Positions 52,505 through 64,000 of a DNA stretch of 64,000 nucleotides are shown here, piece by piece; position 1 is the first letter of the stretch, and every line of letters starts with the position of its first letter. Source of the DNA: Laccaria trichodermophora (taxonomy: Eukaryota > Basidiomycota > Agaricomycetes > Agaricales > Hydnangiaceae); assembly GCA_018417955.1 (NCBI GenBank), contig JACTVC010000012.1, forward strand, positions 186,001 to 250,000, written 5' to 3'. A program made the translations under genes and the position numbers. The notes below the pieces were generated by a model, which saw nothing but the letters and a program-made list of their open reading frames with translations, was not told the DNA's origin and searched no databases.

Positions 52505-53243
52505 TGTTTGGACGTAAGCTTTCAGTCTATGCCATTCAGGTGCTTCAATTGAGCTGATGAAGGGCGGAACAGATGTTCATTGACTTGGCGTTTCCCATTT
52601 ACTCGCTTACTCCTGAGCATTTTTTTTTTCTGCCCCGGTGTCTCTTATTCGTTTTTTTACCCTTCTTTACCGAGTATTCGATTCTATCTCCGCACGGAAG
52701 ACCTTTGTCTATCCTTCATCCAACCATGATGCCTTTTTCTCCCCCTGTCTCTTATTCGTTCTTTTATCGTTCTTTATCCCTTATTCAATTTTATCTCCGC
52801 ACGGAAGACCTTTGTTTAACCTTGGAAGAATTGTTGAAGATCCGTCTCTTGAGAGTGCTATTGGGAAGGACGCCACAATTCTACTTGCTGTATATATTGA
52901 CCGCAACCTGGGAGCAGCGACCACAGATAGCTGAAATTTGGTGCGAGGTGCTTCAACGCTTTGCTTTACTCAAATCTGAACCTGTGACGTCTCCTCAATG
53001 CCCACTTGAAATACGTTCAGAAAGATGACGCTTACAGCAGGCCTCCTCCGAAGAGATTACATAGAGCGGTAAAATGAATTATCTTTCATGAGTTAATGAT
53101 TTATGAATAAATTAGATTGTCCGTTCCCGAAGCTTTCTCGGGTACATCTATTGAACTACCTGCATCACCCGATATATCCTTCACCAGGACGAAGTCCCGC
53201 TAAAACTTTATTCTATACCAGCACAATTATTTCCCCCACCCCT
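52505..53243. other. Intergenic region with a direct repeat
   Basis: A unit of about 107 bp is duplicated: TGTCTCTTATTCG ... ATCTCCGCACGGAAGACC at 52639-52708 and again at 52746-52815. ORFs across it (151 and 98 codons) show no domain and differ only in frame, so they are not accepted as genes. Confidence 0.6.
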
Positions 53244-54855
53244 CTACGCAAATTGCAAATTTTGGCTATATGAATGAGCACACTCAGTCTCAAACGGAAG
53301 ATAATATGCTTCTCGGAGGTTGAGAAGTAGACGACAACCCAACATTCTTGATGATAACTGAGCCAACGTGACTGTTATCGTGACATAGTAATACTGAAGA
53401 AGATCAGCTCGCTGGTAGTAGAGGAATTTGAGGTTGTAGAACGTACCGGAAGTCTTGTCCAAGTGAATATGTTTAGCCCCCCTATGGCGAAAGCACTGTA
53501 TCAAACTGATCAGCACTTGCCAAGATTAAGCAACGGATTGCTTACATGAGAGGAAATACAATACTATCACAAATCAAAATAGACCGCAGTGGTCTCCTCA
53601 GTGAGAATGACCGTGATTCCTTGAAGTAAATCAGGCCAGCTTGGAGGCCCAGGAGAAATATTATCAGCTCAAAGGAGAACATAACTATCCAGAAGTAGAC
53701 GGGATACAAGTTTGGAAAATGCTGTCCCATGCAAAGGAATTGGATGTCGGAAATTTCTGCAAAGTATAAGTATCGGGAGTTTAGAGATTGAAGAATAACC
53801 TCACCAACAAGAACGCCGAGATATGCTAAATTAATGGCTGTCATTGAGATCACCTCCATGGTGAATGCGATGACCATCAATAATATGATTTTCCGGCGAT
53901 GACTATACATGCAGGCGATCCGGAATTGCATGATGGCTAATGAGGTGTCAGAGCAAAGTTGATAATGATAGAACAGCATGTGTACACCAACCTTGCATCG
54001 ACCAAATCAATAGAGTACTTCCCCATCCCTCTACGTTCGCCACGACTTTACCTAGAGATCATGAAGGTTCCCCACAAAAATCAACGGGATTATCGTATTC
54101 ACTTACATCTAGCAAATGAAATTTATTGAGTAAAAGTTGAGTGGCTCGCACCAAGCTTGCAAAGGAAAAGTTACGTCTGATTTTTAATGATTAAAGCTCA
54201 AAACGGTTAAGGAATGAATATGAACCAACCTGATGAAGCCCAGTTGAGGGCTGGAAAATTAGAGCTGAGTGAATAATAGTTGGACTAATGATTCACATTT
54301 AGCAAAGCGATACGTACCGCTCGCTAGGTATCTGCAAAAACCTGTCAGTAAAAGTGAATGTCGGCTGGAGTTCTACGTACATAAAAAGGGCCTCCCCGAG
54401 ATACCGATTCTGCAAATTTGATTATCCAGTAGCTAGCATATATTGGGAAGGACGTACAAGAATAAAGAGAACTTTCACGATACACCATCTTTTTTTCTGC
54501 GACCATTCCAGATGAGCGAAAACGAATTCTATGCTTGAACATTGACGGTACCCAGATGAGTTCGACCTAGCATGGTGGATAGGCAGCATAAACAATTGCT
54601 GTTTAGGTGAACAGATCAGGTACTAACTTCTAGGTCGAGTGTGGTAACTGACATGATCAACGATTAGTTGTAGCCAACTTTTAGAGAAATTTCAGAAGAT
54701 CTTACAGTGCTCGTATAGAGACACGACTGCAACTGCAACTTTGGAAAAGCTGTCAGCACTCCGAGTGTGGGGAAGACGAAAGACGGCCTACACTTGACAA
54801 ATATCGCACACTGCGTGCCATAAGCAAAATGGTTGATGGACTCGGGTCCGCTCAT
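53244..54855 (-). CDS. DUF6533-type multi-pass membrane protein
   Basis: Spliced gene of at least six short exons. From ATG 54855 it reads MSGPESINHFAYGTQ, then VAVAVVSLYEH, TTLDLE joined to VELIWVPSM, SQKKRWCIVKVLFIL joined to NRYLGEALFM, which is the DUF6533 pattern of a first transmembrane helix and the LDxExxLIW...KVLFLLNRY signature. Later exons give IMQFRIACMYSHRRKIILLMV, FWIVMFSFELIIFLLGLQAG, LILICDSIVF-like and LGCRLLLNLREAYY, the family's C-terminal motifs. Six or seven membrane helices are expected. Function is unknown for the family. Exact splice sites between 54600 and 54000 are uncertain. Confidence 0.65.
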
Positions 54856-56273
54856 ATCGATGGAAAGGTGGGGGGAAAGCAGGTCGGCCGTAGCTTGGAT
54901 TGCCCTCTTAAGATAAAGCTGCCGGAGATAAAGATAAATTTCCACGCAAGCAGCAATAGCGCCCCGAAGTGTTAGCGCTGACAGTTGACACATTCCGGTT
55001 GAGACGGAGGGACATCTGGCACTGTATAAAGAGGGGACTGAGATGGTAAGCAACCTCAGGCCAGTCATTTATTTACAGCGACCAGTCCTGCACAGCAGGA
55101 GCTGTTTACGGGGGCACACAGAAGTACTCCTCCAGACTCAGCGACACGCCCGAACCGAATAGGGCTCACAGATAAGATCTGGAAGCGCATTTGACATTTG
55201 AGTGAGTGACGTACCAACGCAGTTTTCCTGACGCCATTGGCCAACTGGTAAACCCAATCCGCTTTAATTCGGAAGAAATTTATTACCGTTGAGATTCCTT
55301 CACCCAATTTACAACTTCAGTGTGCTCCCATTGACTCTGAGTGAGGGGAGGAGTACAGGAACTTCGAAATCAAGCAGCACGGTTCCAAACGCTGCCCGCG
55401 CGAAATTTAGCGTGCAGGGCACGGGCCATTTAAGGGGGGTCCATTGAACTCAGATCCTCCGCGGGCAACTCACATACCCGCTGCTTTGACCCAAAATGTC
55501 CGATTACCGAGTCTGATCCTCCGTACAAATGACCACCAGCTTTGCATTCCCATCTTCCGAATAACAAGGAAACGTCGGAAGTCACATCAATTGAGGCATC
55601 CTTATAATGGACGCCTCGATGAGGGAGACGATGGATGTATCCAAGATGTATCGATTCCGGGGCATTTTCATGATCATTGAGCAAGTTGTGATGAACTCAT
55701 GTGGACGTCGGTGATGGAAGGTTGTATGATATGCAAGGATGGATAAAGTATGGTTAGACATGTAAAGATAGCCATCGCTGGACAATATGCGTTGTTGGAG
55801 GTTGCGTTCTGGTCAAGTTCTGGTTGCGTGGATGATCGCGAGCATGCAACTTCTTACGTAATGCCTTTCAACCACCAACTTGAAGCTGACGATAACCAGG
55901 TCTTTTATCGATCTCAATTGCAAAAAAATTTGGACGCACCAAACACTCGCGGATGATCCATGTTAGTGCCGGCGAAGTTAATTTCGTCTGGCGGTAAAAT
56001 TATGACTGTGAATCTTCACAGTCAACCATCGGCGTCCCTTCCGACCTGCATTCCTTCGGTCGCCCGTTTCGCATATAAGGGGTACAAAAGTTTCAAGGTA
56101 CCCACTTCCTAGATCGATAAGACTCGATCCACTTGAAGAAGACCGTGGAGAGGTGCCTGAAACTCCTCGGTCCTCGAGCAAAAGTTTGTCATGGTACTTA
56201 ATGAACGGGCAAAACATCACCTTGGTTCCAACTTGGGTGTTTCTTCTCTTCTTCTACCTTTTGTAGTGTCAAT
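54856..56273. other. Intergenic region without a supported gene
   Basis: Several ORFs of 60-85 codons on both strands have no domains, good intron joins or codon pattern. A short hairpin TGACTGTGA/TCACAGTCA lies near 56005. Nothing further was recognised. Confidence 0.55.
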
Positions 56274-58524
56274 TTACAATCCAAGGTGATAACTTGAAGT
56301 CATCCTGGAGGCATGCATATCGCTACTTATACATGGAGCTTCATGAGGAGACGTTCCTCTTAATGAGCGACGTTCCTCACTCAAGGCTGCAATCTCTTTT
56401 ACGTCGATAACTTTGAAAGGCCAGGTGAACCAATTACCACCACTGCGCAAACTTGGGAGAAACATATCTTCCAATAGCTCGTCAACGGCTTGGGGCCAAC
56501 TGGAAAATAGCTTGTTTTCAGTGAATGCAAGAGCAAAATGATAGTGCAGCCCACGTCATGAAATCCAGACTACCGCTTTGGCTGTCATTCAGCCAAGAGA
56601 GCATCTGAGGGAAACGGGTCTTCATCCAAGCGGACTTTCGCTCCCCTTCAAACATGGCCTTTTTAGGAGATGAAGGAAGGCGCATGGGATCGTTGCGAAA
56701 ATACGATGCTGTCCAGTGAGCAGCTACTTCGCTGACATGGGCGAAATCAGCAGAGAACTGAAACCGATACTCAATTAACATCAGAGCTTTCGCGGAGGAG
56801 ACTGTGCTCACCAGTGCGCCAGCAATTGCAAAGTCACGCCTGTCAATATTCTTCGCGGGAACAATGCCTCGGTGTATTGAGGTAGCCCATTTGCTTTGTT
56901 CAGGGGGTTGAGGGGGTGGGTTTGCCAATGAAGCATATTTCCATTCGTTTTCAAAATCACAAGTGGGGGTGTGTCTGGCGATGCCAAGCTCTTCAGCCAT
57001 GTCCTCTAAAACGGCGTCAACAATGACAAAGAAGGGTGGTGAAGGACTCTCACTTTCGAAGATAGGCGACCAGGAAGATTGGTATCCTGTGGCTAAAATC
57101 ACAACTTTCGCCGGAAGCGTCCGTCCGTCACTCAGGAGCAGAGATTCCCCGTCCCTTGCATACCCAATGGCTCGGGTAGGAGCAGCGAGGTCAATATGCC
57201 CTGCGGTTACCAGCCCATGAAAGCTGTCCGGCCGTACCAGTCCTTCATCGCTGAGACGAAGACCCCAAAAATTTGAGTGTGTACGCCGAAGAGGGGATTC
57301 TTTTGGAATTTTGTATGCGGCAAACTGGCGAACGATTAGTTAGAATCTGCATCTTGCGACTGTACTATAAGACGTACCGCTTTTTTAAGTATTGTCCTCC
57401 AGAGAAACTGCGTAATGAGGCCCCCAATCCAAGTCTTGTGAAGGAACCGCCTGTGTGAAGGTTAACAACGCCATGCGAAGTAAAAAAATCTTATTCACTC
57501 CAGGTAGCTCCTTAGCTCAATGTGGGGCGAAAAAATGGCCATGAATCTGCACGGAAGCCGAACATGATGCAACTGGAAATGAAGGCGCACACATCCTTAC
57601 CTGCTCTTACGAATGAAAGCTGGTAGGGGAGCTGGACCGGCAAAAAAGGCATCTGCGACTTCAAAAACATTCGTGACCTTGCATCCTTCATTGGCCAACT
57701 TCGCGCACATGCTGGTGAAAGGTGGAATTAGCATTTGCTATCCGAGACGAAGAGGAGACTTGCTCGCGCGCCGATTTTCCACCACCAATGACAATGACAG
57801 TATCTGCCGGGTCGCCATTGCTCGTGGCTTTCGGCTTGACAGAGGCCAGGATTTCATCCAGGTAGGGAGCAAATTGTGACGAATGAATAACAATTCCCCC
57901 AAATCCCGCCTTCTTAGCTGACTCCGGAGAAAGGTTAGCGGGAATGCTGGGGTTGCTGCAGCCCTACATCCGCCTAGGTATGTCGCAACGATAAATATCA
58001 ACAGGTAGGACACACACCCCAGTACAGAGAATGATCCGCGAGAACGTCAAAATCTCCTCCGAGCTGGATCTGAGGTTCTCCGTTTTAAGAAGCCAGACGC
58101 CCTCGTTGCGTCGGATATTAAGCACTTCCATCTCCATAAGAAACTTGGCTTTATCCTTCAGAAACTTCTCCGTGAATGTTTCCATGTATTTGGATACAGC
58201 GGTCCCAGTCAACCGACCGCCAGTTAGCTCAGACTTCTCCGGAGGGGGCATGTCCAGCGCGGAGAAGCGGTATTGACCATGCACGCTGGAATCCGTTCTT
58301 CAATGATTTCAACGGTCGATATGAAGTAGATTAACCGACTTATTGATATGCAATCCAGAATAAACCCGGTGTTGCGCCCAGGTACCACCAACGGATTTGT
58401 CCCGGGAAACAAGTGTTACGTCCGTAAAGCCGTCTTGTAGTAGGACATGCGCAGTGATGAGTCCGGCTGCCCCAGCGCCAATGATACCGATAGGTTGAGA
58501 GAGCACATCTATGGGGGAGGACAT
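56274..58524 (-). pseudogene. Flavin-containing monooxygenase-like oxidoreductase, frameshifted near its 3' end
   Basis: FAD- and NADPH-dependent oxygenase. From ATG 58524: PIGIIGAGAAGLITAHVLL is the FAD-binding GxGxxG, then SVGGTW, VHGQYRFSALDMPPP, RIILCTG, VIVIGGGKSAR (NADPH-binding), KLANEGCKVTNVFE, NFWGLRLSDEGLVRPDSFHG and VVILATGYQSSW, then RGIVPAKNIDRRDFAIAG. At least six exons are joined by short GT-AG introns. After DFMTW (about 56560) the frame must shift by one base to continue as HYHFALAFTENKLFSSWPQ and EDMFLPSLRSGGNW, ending at 56274. In the unshifted frame the protein ends at 56518. A real mutation or an assembly error would both explain it. The earlier ATG at 58599 is possible but adds residues before the FAD motif. 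Confidence 0.75.
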
Positions 58525-59096
58525 CACGAAGGTGGGAAGGCCGATATGGGGGGAAAGGCCGTTAAATAAAACAAAGATCGATGATGAATGTGGTGGCACC
58601 TACATTCCCTTGTCGGGTAAACCTCCGCGACGGATGGGATAAGTTATAAGCAAGGGATAACTCATCAAGGGATGGATTCCGATGTGCCTGAGTCAAGACA
58701 TGTAAGGGTTGAGTTTGTCAACGACACAACCTACTTACACTTGATGTTTGTAGACGAGATTCCAAAATTGTGAGTGGCCATGGTCATGCCAGACATTGAA
58801 TGTTGAACGTTGAAGCTCTGGAATTTTGAATTTGAGGGACGCGACAAATGCAAACCCGCGGCGTCCGATCACGTCATCGCTTCATGATGCGGCTTTCCGC
58901 TGGCCGCCGTACTTATCTGATAACTCGGTGTAACGCATCCATGAACGTACAATTTACGCGTCAAGAGGTTAAGTCGTGAATCGTACATGAAAGTAGCAAG
59001 ATCGTTGTCCTGATTATCCTGGAGAGCAGCCCTCGACAACAGGAGAAACGGTCAGCTTGATGACTGGGACGTGGAAGAACGATAGCGATGGCCGCC
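58525..59096. promoter_or_regulatory. Spacer upstream of the monooxygenase gene
   Basis: About 570 bp with no supported gene, between the start of the monooxygenase and the stop of the Kelch protein (both minus strand). It should hold the monooxygenase promoter and the Kelch terminator; no clear motif was found. Confidence 0.5.
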
Positions 59097-61394
59097 TCAC
59101 CTCATGTTCTTTTTACACTTGTGCGTGCCTTTATGTTCCTTCCAACCCTCCTTATGACATTCAGGGCTGCAGAAGAAGGCCCGGCCATTACAAGTGCCTA
59201 GACATTCGACGTCGTCAGTCAGAAATCGCAAAACCTGTTATCTCAACGACTCACCGGAGCACGTCTTCCACATGCCAGCATCACCGCATGTAAAGCATCG
59301 CTGCCAAGGACCAGCCTTTGCCGTCCGTGCCTCTTCATCCAAGTCGACGCCCTCAAAGTCACCCCCTGGAATGTCAAGGCGGAGCTGCCACACATCGCCG
59401 AAGCTCCGTGTGTTGAGGCTACTTCCGCGACTAGGAACGTAGTCAGTATTGGTGAACCCACCGAAAAGGTAAGTTTTTCCAGTGGCAGTGTCGGTGTGGA
59501 GTTGTGCTTGGCAGCGGTAGGTGGGGAACCCGCGAGTAAGAACTTGTCGCCACTTGGGCTGGGGTATCTCTGATGGAGGTATGGGTCTGTCGGAAGTACC
59601 AGCAGAGGTAGAAGAAGAAGATGACGAGGGTTTGATGAGTGACATGCTTAAAGATTCTGGTGTCTCGTGGATGAAGGTGTCGGCGTAGTAGGAGTAGTCA
59701 AACTTGCGCTTCTGCACAGGGTAGACGGTGGGGATATTAGCACAGTACCCGCCGAATGTGATCACCTTTTTGAGATTCGGGTTCTATAAAAATGATATCA
59801 GCAGACCAAAGAAGTATCAACTGACGACCAAGACGAACGTAGGTGCAAGCCATTTCGGCCCTCGAAGACGGTGGATTCCCGGCAACCCGTTCCCGCCTCC
59901 ACTTATCACCCCCAATGTCCCAGCTCCACATGTCGCTATAAGGAAATCCGATATGGGCCCCGTGAAGCTCCCCCGTAAGTCGAGCACCTTCGCGATCGCA
60001 TTGACCCATGAGGAGCCAGAAGCGGCCCTTTTCCACCCAGCTGGACGGAGAAACGCGAGGTCCAGGACAAGAGTAGTCGCCCTTAGCTGGAGGCATAACA
60101 TAGCCTGAGAGCCAACGCCACTCCTTGGTAGCAAGATCAAGTTCCATGAATAGGTTGCACCCAACCTTGGTCCCTCCATGGCTACCCCCGAAGACATACA
60201 TCTTCCCATTGATCAGCTGGGTAGTTGCATGGCAGGTGTCTTGTCCCCGATAGGGCCAATTATCCTGGACCCCAGCTGAGATATCGGCCGGCGTAGATTT
60301 GTACGTCGTGGTGATACTACCCCACGTTTCGGTGACGAGGTCGAAATAGTCCAACCTGGGCCGGCCAGTAAAAAGGTAGGCACGCTTTTGTTCCTCGTGC
60401 ACCACCATATTCCAGCCAACGAACAAGCCCGTCTTGGACATGGGAATAGGGTAATTGGGTAACTGACGCCACTCATCCAACTTGATGAGGTCAAGGCACC
60501 AGAAATCCCGATAGAATGGCCCATGAGACTCCTTGGCGCCACCAGCAACGTACAACCTGCTATTCCAGATGAAGCTCGCGAATCTCAAGCGACACATGAT
60601 TCTCCCTGGGGGGGCCTTGACCTGCAGCTTCTTCCAGGACCCACGGATCTGCAAGGAAGGCACCGTGACCTTGAGTTTCGTGCAGAGCTGAGGGTCTGGA
60701 TGGCGCAACGAAATGGCGTCTACAACTTTGTCCATGCTGATCATGGCATTCACTTCGGGTGTGAAGTGGGGTTTCGGCATGCCTTTGATGGTGTCACATG
60801 CATTCCACCGTCTCTGGGCAGCTGTCGCGGTATTTCCGAGGTCGTGAAGGAGGGCGGCGCCTGTGGTGAGGGCTGTGATGCGCTGGAACGTGATTTCTGG
60901 CAGGTCGATGTTGTGGTCGAACCAATCTTTAGCGATATCAGATATCGTCTTCCTATATAAAGTTCATCGAAAGCTCACCATACAGTGGACCTTGCTCTGC
61001 GGAATAATAACTGTTCAGGTAAAGTACGTTCACCTCATCCAGCCAAGCGAGGGCCTGTATACGTCGTAAGCACACCGACGAGTCTTGAACCATGCAAGCC
61101 ACGTACACTTTCGATATCCTTCTCGTGTATATAGCACTTGGCCATACCATTGCAGCATCCCATCAGATTAGCCCTTTCGAAGTGGCCCATATTCGTATAT
61201 TGAGCACTCCTGAGCCCACCACCACCGGCCGAACCTGAAATTCCTGGAATCTGGAATTGGTCACCGACCAACTGTTTCGCGTCGCTCCAGTATAACGCTT
61301 TAGCTTCGTCCCATTTCCCAGCTTTCAGAAGCTTGTCGCCGACGCGGCTGCAGAGAAGAGCTTTAGACATTTTGGAATTCGAAAACCATGACAT
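59097..61394 (-). CDS. TPR-Kelch-MYND protein
   Basis: Multi-exon minus-strand gene. The N-terminal exons resemble TPR helices (VGDKLLKAGKWDEAKALYWSD, LMGCCNGMAKCYIHEKD). The large exon 60780-59737 and the next carry Kelch repeats (RLYVAGGAKE, YLFTGRPRLDYFD, KMYVFGGSHGGT, TYLFGGFTNTDY), expected to form a beta-propeller. The C-terminus is a MYND zinc finger: CFTCGDAGMWKTCSG, an intron of about 57 bp, then TCNGRAFFCSPECHKEGWKEHKGTHKC, stop TGA at 59097. MYND fingers bind proline-containing peptides, so a scaffold or regulatory role is likely. The start is ATG 61394 or, eight codons on, 61370. Confidence 0.75.
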
Positions 61395-63270
61395 ACCTCG
61401 TCATTATGATGCTCAATATACTTTCCATAGCTTTGAGGATTTGTACAATGAGGTAGAAGGGTGCCGACGCTGCGAGCAGGTCATTTTTTAGGGTTCTCGT
61501 AAAATAATTTCAATTTTAAATATTGATATTATTCCCAGTGTACGAGTTCGTACAGAGCAGCGAACACCTCTCAAGAGTTCTTAGGTACGATGTGTATTTG
61601 CTGGACGCAGGAGCTTCGCCTGACCATCTTTCTGGTAACAGTCAGCAGAATCAGTTGCGTAGCGTCTCCAGTATCGCCATCGCTCGAAATGTTGCTGGAT
61701 CATAGCATCCGACGGCACAGAGTTCGCCTTGTCGTCTCTCGCTCTTTTCATCCATCCATTCACCACCTCACCACCAACTCCGGGTCGCGTACTTGAGCAT
61801 TCACCACGACGGTCTGCTAAGGTTCCGTTTGCAGCAACAGATCGCAACACCCACAGTGGGCACCTGGCCCTTCACATCCTGCCCAATCAACCTTCGCGTG
61901 CTCCTCTCTTTTCGAAGATGCGCAGATTCGCCCTTCCTTCGCACAACCCTAAAAAATAAAGTTGACGATCCAGTGCTCTTGCGGCGAGTACAAACGCATC
62001 GTGGTCCCTTCCGCCTCGCAGCCCCACGGAAGAAGATGGGTTGCTGATGCAACGGCAGCGTAGGGAATCACAATGTAAGTTCTGGTCGAGCGACCCCGGA
62101 GAGATGATGATTTGAGGGCGTGTTGAGAGACTCGAGGAATACTCCGAATTTCCTTGAAACCGACGAAGCGAAAGGGGCAGCAGGTGGGGTACTATCCGGC
62201 CTCAACAACTCAACATTCACCCCCCCTTTTTTTCTTTCTCATCGAAGGGTTTTCGTCCGAGCCTCGGTCACAATATCCAATTGTAGACATATAACGACGA
62301 CGAGTGCCTGGACACTTCATAAGCATTCGCTCTTGGGATAACCGCACAACGCAACGGGGAAGCATCGCACCCAGAGTTAGAGCATAGAAGGTCTTGCCAA
62401 CTATCAACATCAATTAGGAAAACAGCGTAAGAGGATAACAACGTACTTGACCGATGGTAGGCGGTAGAAGAGCTGTGGAGATTGGAAGTCTTCTTTAATC
62501 GAAAGAAAGCCGGTGGATATGGGTGTGCGGGATGCGGAACACGCCATGATTTCAAAAAGTAGTAGAATAGGTCCAGCTGCGTAGATAGTCATTAGCTGTC
62601 GCCGTTGTAGAAGAGAATTTGAAGATAAACTTACTTGAAGTTGAGTGTTCGACTGCTAAACCAAAGAACCACAAGTTGTCCTCCCACCAAGGAACTCACG
62701 GCCAATCTGAGTGCTTCTTGGAGACAACCTGTTGTATTCTATTCGAATCCATCACTCAGGAAGTTTGAAGGATGGTCAAGCCAGATGGGTGGACGCCGAT
62801 GGACCCACCACGACGCCTGCCGAAAATATTGTCAGCCAAAGCTCCTACGTTCAGCGAGTATACTCCGCACCTCCACTTACGAGACATTTTTGAGAGCTGG
62901 TCACTGCTGCACGAACTCGTCGGGGAAGTGCGAAGCTTTGAAAGAACCGCCTAGTACCGTCAGTCCAATCTAGTCCAATAGGCGCGTTCAGCACTGACAC
63001 TGTGACAGCGGACTACGTCCTCTTGGCTTAAACTCTGTAGGGGCCATACAACGCCAAAAAGAAATGAGTCCACATATCAAAGAGGGCATGCTGCTGAGGG
63101 ACGAGAAAGTTGGAGGCTAGAAGACTTGAGGTCCAGGAAAGGACCAGGCACGTGCTCGTGTGTAAATAAAAATAGACGCGCGTGATTGGGGGTCTCCTGG
63201 CATCCGAGCGCTCCCCTTTCTTTCCCTGCCTCTCATACCTCATTCTTGCGCTCATCACTGACCCCTCAGA
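61395..63270. other. Region without a supported gene
   Basis: Several short ORFs on both strands. On the minus strand a hydrophobic segment (LRLAVSSLVGGQLVVLW, near 62730) with GT-AG-like joins hints at a membrane-protein gene between 62100 and 62990, but no family pattern was found and splices were ambiguous. The last 200 bp should hold the promoter of the NB-ARC gene. Confidence 0.4.
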
Positions 63271-64000
63271 ATGAGTGGAGCACACATTTTTCCAAACTCT
63301 CACAACATTGCTGTTAGTGGTGGTACATTCTATGCAGCTGATACTGTGAGTGGGATAGTAGCTAGATGCCTGCCAGGAAGCTTGATTGCATTGATCTCTG
63401 GCAGATGCACATCCACAACATTGACACCAGCAATAGGACAACATCTGATGGAGTCATTCCTCTCATGCCAAACCCCAGCAAGCAGTTCACGGGCCGTACA
63501 GAAGTCATCACCAAACTCAAGAAGCATTTTTCTTTTGATGCAAAGAACTCAGATCAGAAGAGAAAGTTCTTCCTGTTACATGGAATGGGTGGTATTGGAA
63601 AAACTCAGATTTGCTTGAAGTTCATTGAGGAAATGTCTGATCAGTGAGTATGTTTTGAACATCACTTCAGTTGCTCTTCAAGATTCAAACTCAATTACCT
63701 TCAGTTTTTCTACTGTTTTCTGGATAGATGCATCCTCAGTTGGCACAATCACACAGGGACTCAAGGGTATCTGTAAGCTTCCTGCAGCCTGGTCTAGTGG
63801 ACTGGATGGCTCACATGAGTCTGCTCTTTACTGGATTGGCTTACTGAAAGAGAACTACATGATGGTCTTTGACAATGCTGATGTTCTATCTCATGCTGAG
63901 CTGGAGGCTTATCTTCCACCTGGAAGGGGGGGAAACATTCTGATAACTAGTCGGAACTCTACCATGAGAAATCTGACATCACCTGAGAATTCTCTTGAAA
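63271..64000 (+). CDS. NB-ARC (NLR-like) protein, 5' part, runs off the window
   Basis: Exons 63271-63345, 63405-63643 and 63705 to the edge join in frame across introns of 59 and 61 bp (GTGAGT to GCAG, GTGAGT to TTCAG). The N-terminus FPNSHNIAVSGGTFYAAD resembles the short leader common in agaricomycete NLR-like proteins. The nucleotide-binding domain begins after KQFTGRTEVITKLKKHF: P-loop HGMGGIGKTQ near residue 85, then FSTVFWIDAS, Walker B-like YMMVFDNADV and GNILITSRN. This order is that of NB-ARC signalling ATPases, linked in fungi to non-self recognition and regulated cell death. The downstream sensor repeats are beyond the edge. Confidence 0.85.

Noticed and set aside
52573..53028. 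151-codon ORF
   Set aside because: Runs through a 107-bp direct repeat, no domain, start or splice support.
1..64000. CRISPR arrays, rRNA genes, bacterial operons
   Set aside because: No regularly spaced identical repeats with unique spacers and no rRNA-like stretches; introns and transposon types show a fungal nuclear genome.

Overview
The window looks like a repeat-rich piece of a basidiomycete (Agaricomycetes-type) nuclear genome. The reasons are short GT-AG introns of about 45-65 bp, a CxC2/KDZ transposase with a TET/JBP-type dioxygenase beside it, chromodomain Ty3/Gypsy elements, a DUF6533-type membrane protein, a TPR-Kelch-MYND protein and an NB-ARC (NLR-like) gene. No database search was possible; every family call is by eye.

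Layout. 1-9.0 kb: a strongly diverged Gypsy-like element on the minus strand whose reading frame is free of stops from 7742 to the left edge. 9.2-12.4 kb: a coiled-coil gene (+) containing a 2-kb inverted-repeat element that can be spliced out in frame. 12.4-21.8 kb: a KDZ-type transposon complex with three genes (an unknown minus-strand companion, the transposase on plus, the dioxygenase on minus). 21.9-24.4 kb: minisatellites and a foldback-like MITE. 24.58-36.7 kb: a second Gypsy element (-), split by a complete hAT transposon (27959-31601, 8-bp target duplication). 37173-48907: a complete, apparently recent third Gypsy element (+) with 538-bp LTRs, the target duplication GAAAT, one 2641-codon gag-pol frame and an extra 906-codon ORF in the envelope position.

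From 49 kb on the sequence is mostly host genes: two related small secreted Cys-containing proteins (49.1-49.5 kb on minus, 52.0-52.5 kb on plus), a DUF6533-type multi-pass membrane protein, a flavin monooxygenase with a frameshift near its 3' end, a TPR-Kelch-MYND protein, and the start of an NB-ARC gene running off the right edge.

A theme links the transposon part. Five transposon-borne reading frames or genes are otherwise largely open but broken by single in-frame stops. Seven of the eight stops are TGA, one is TAA, none is TAG. This fits CGA-to-TGA change, the only way CpG deamination on the coding strand makes a stop, and so suggests methylation-driven decay in a region that also carries a TET/JBP-like enzyme. 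The third Gypsy element has no such stop, in keeping with its youth.
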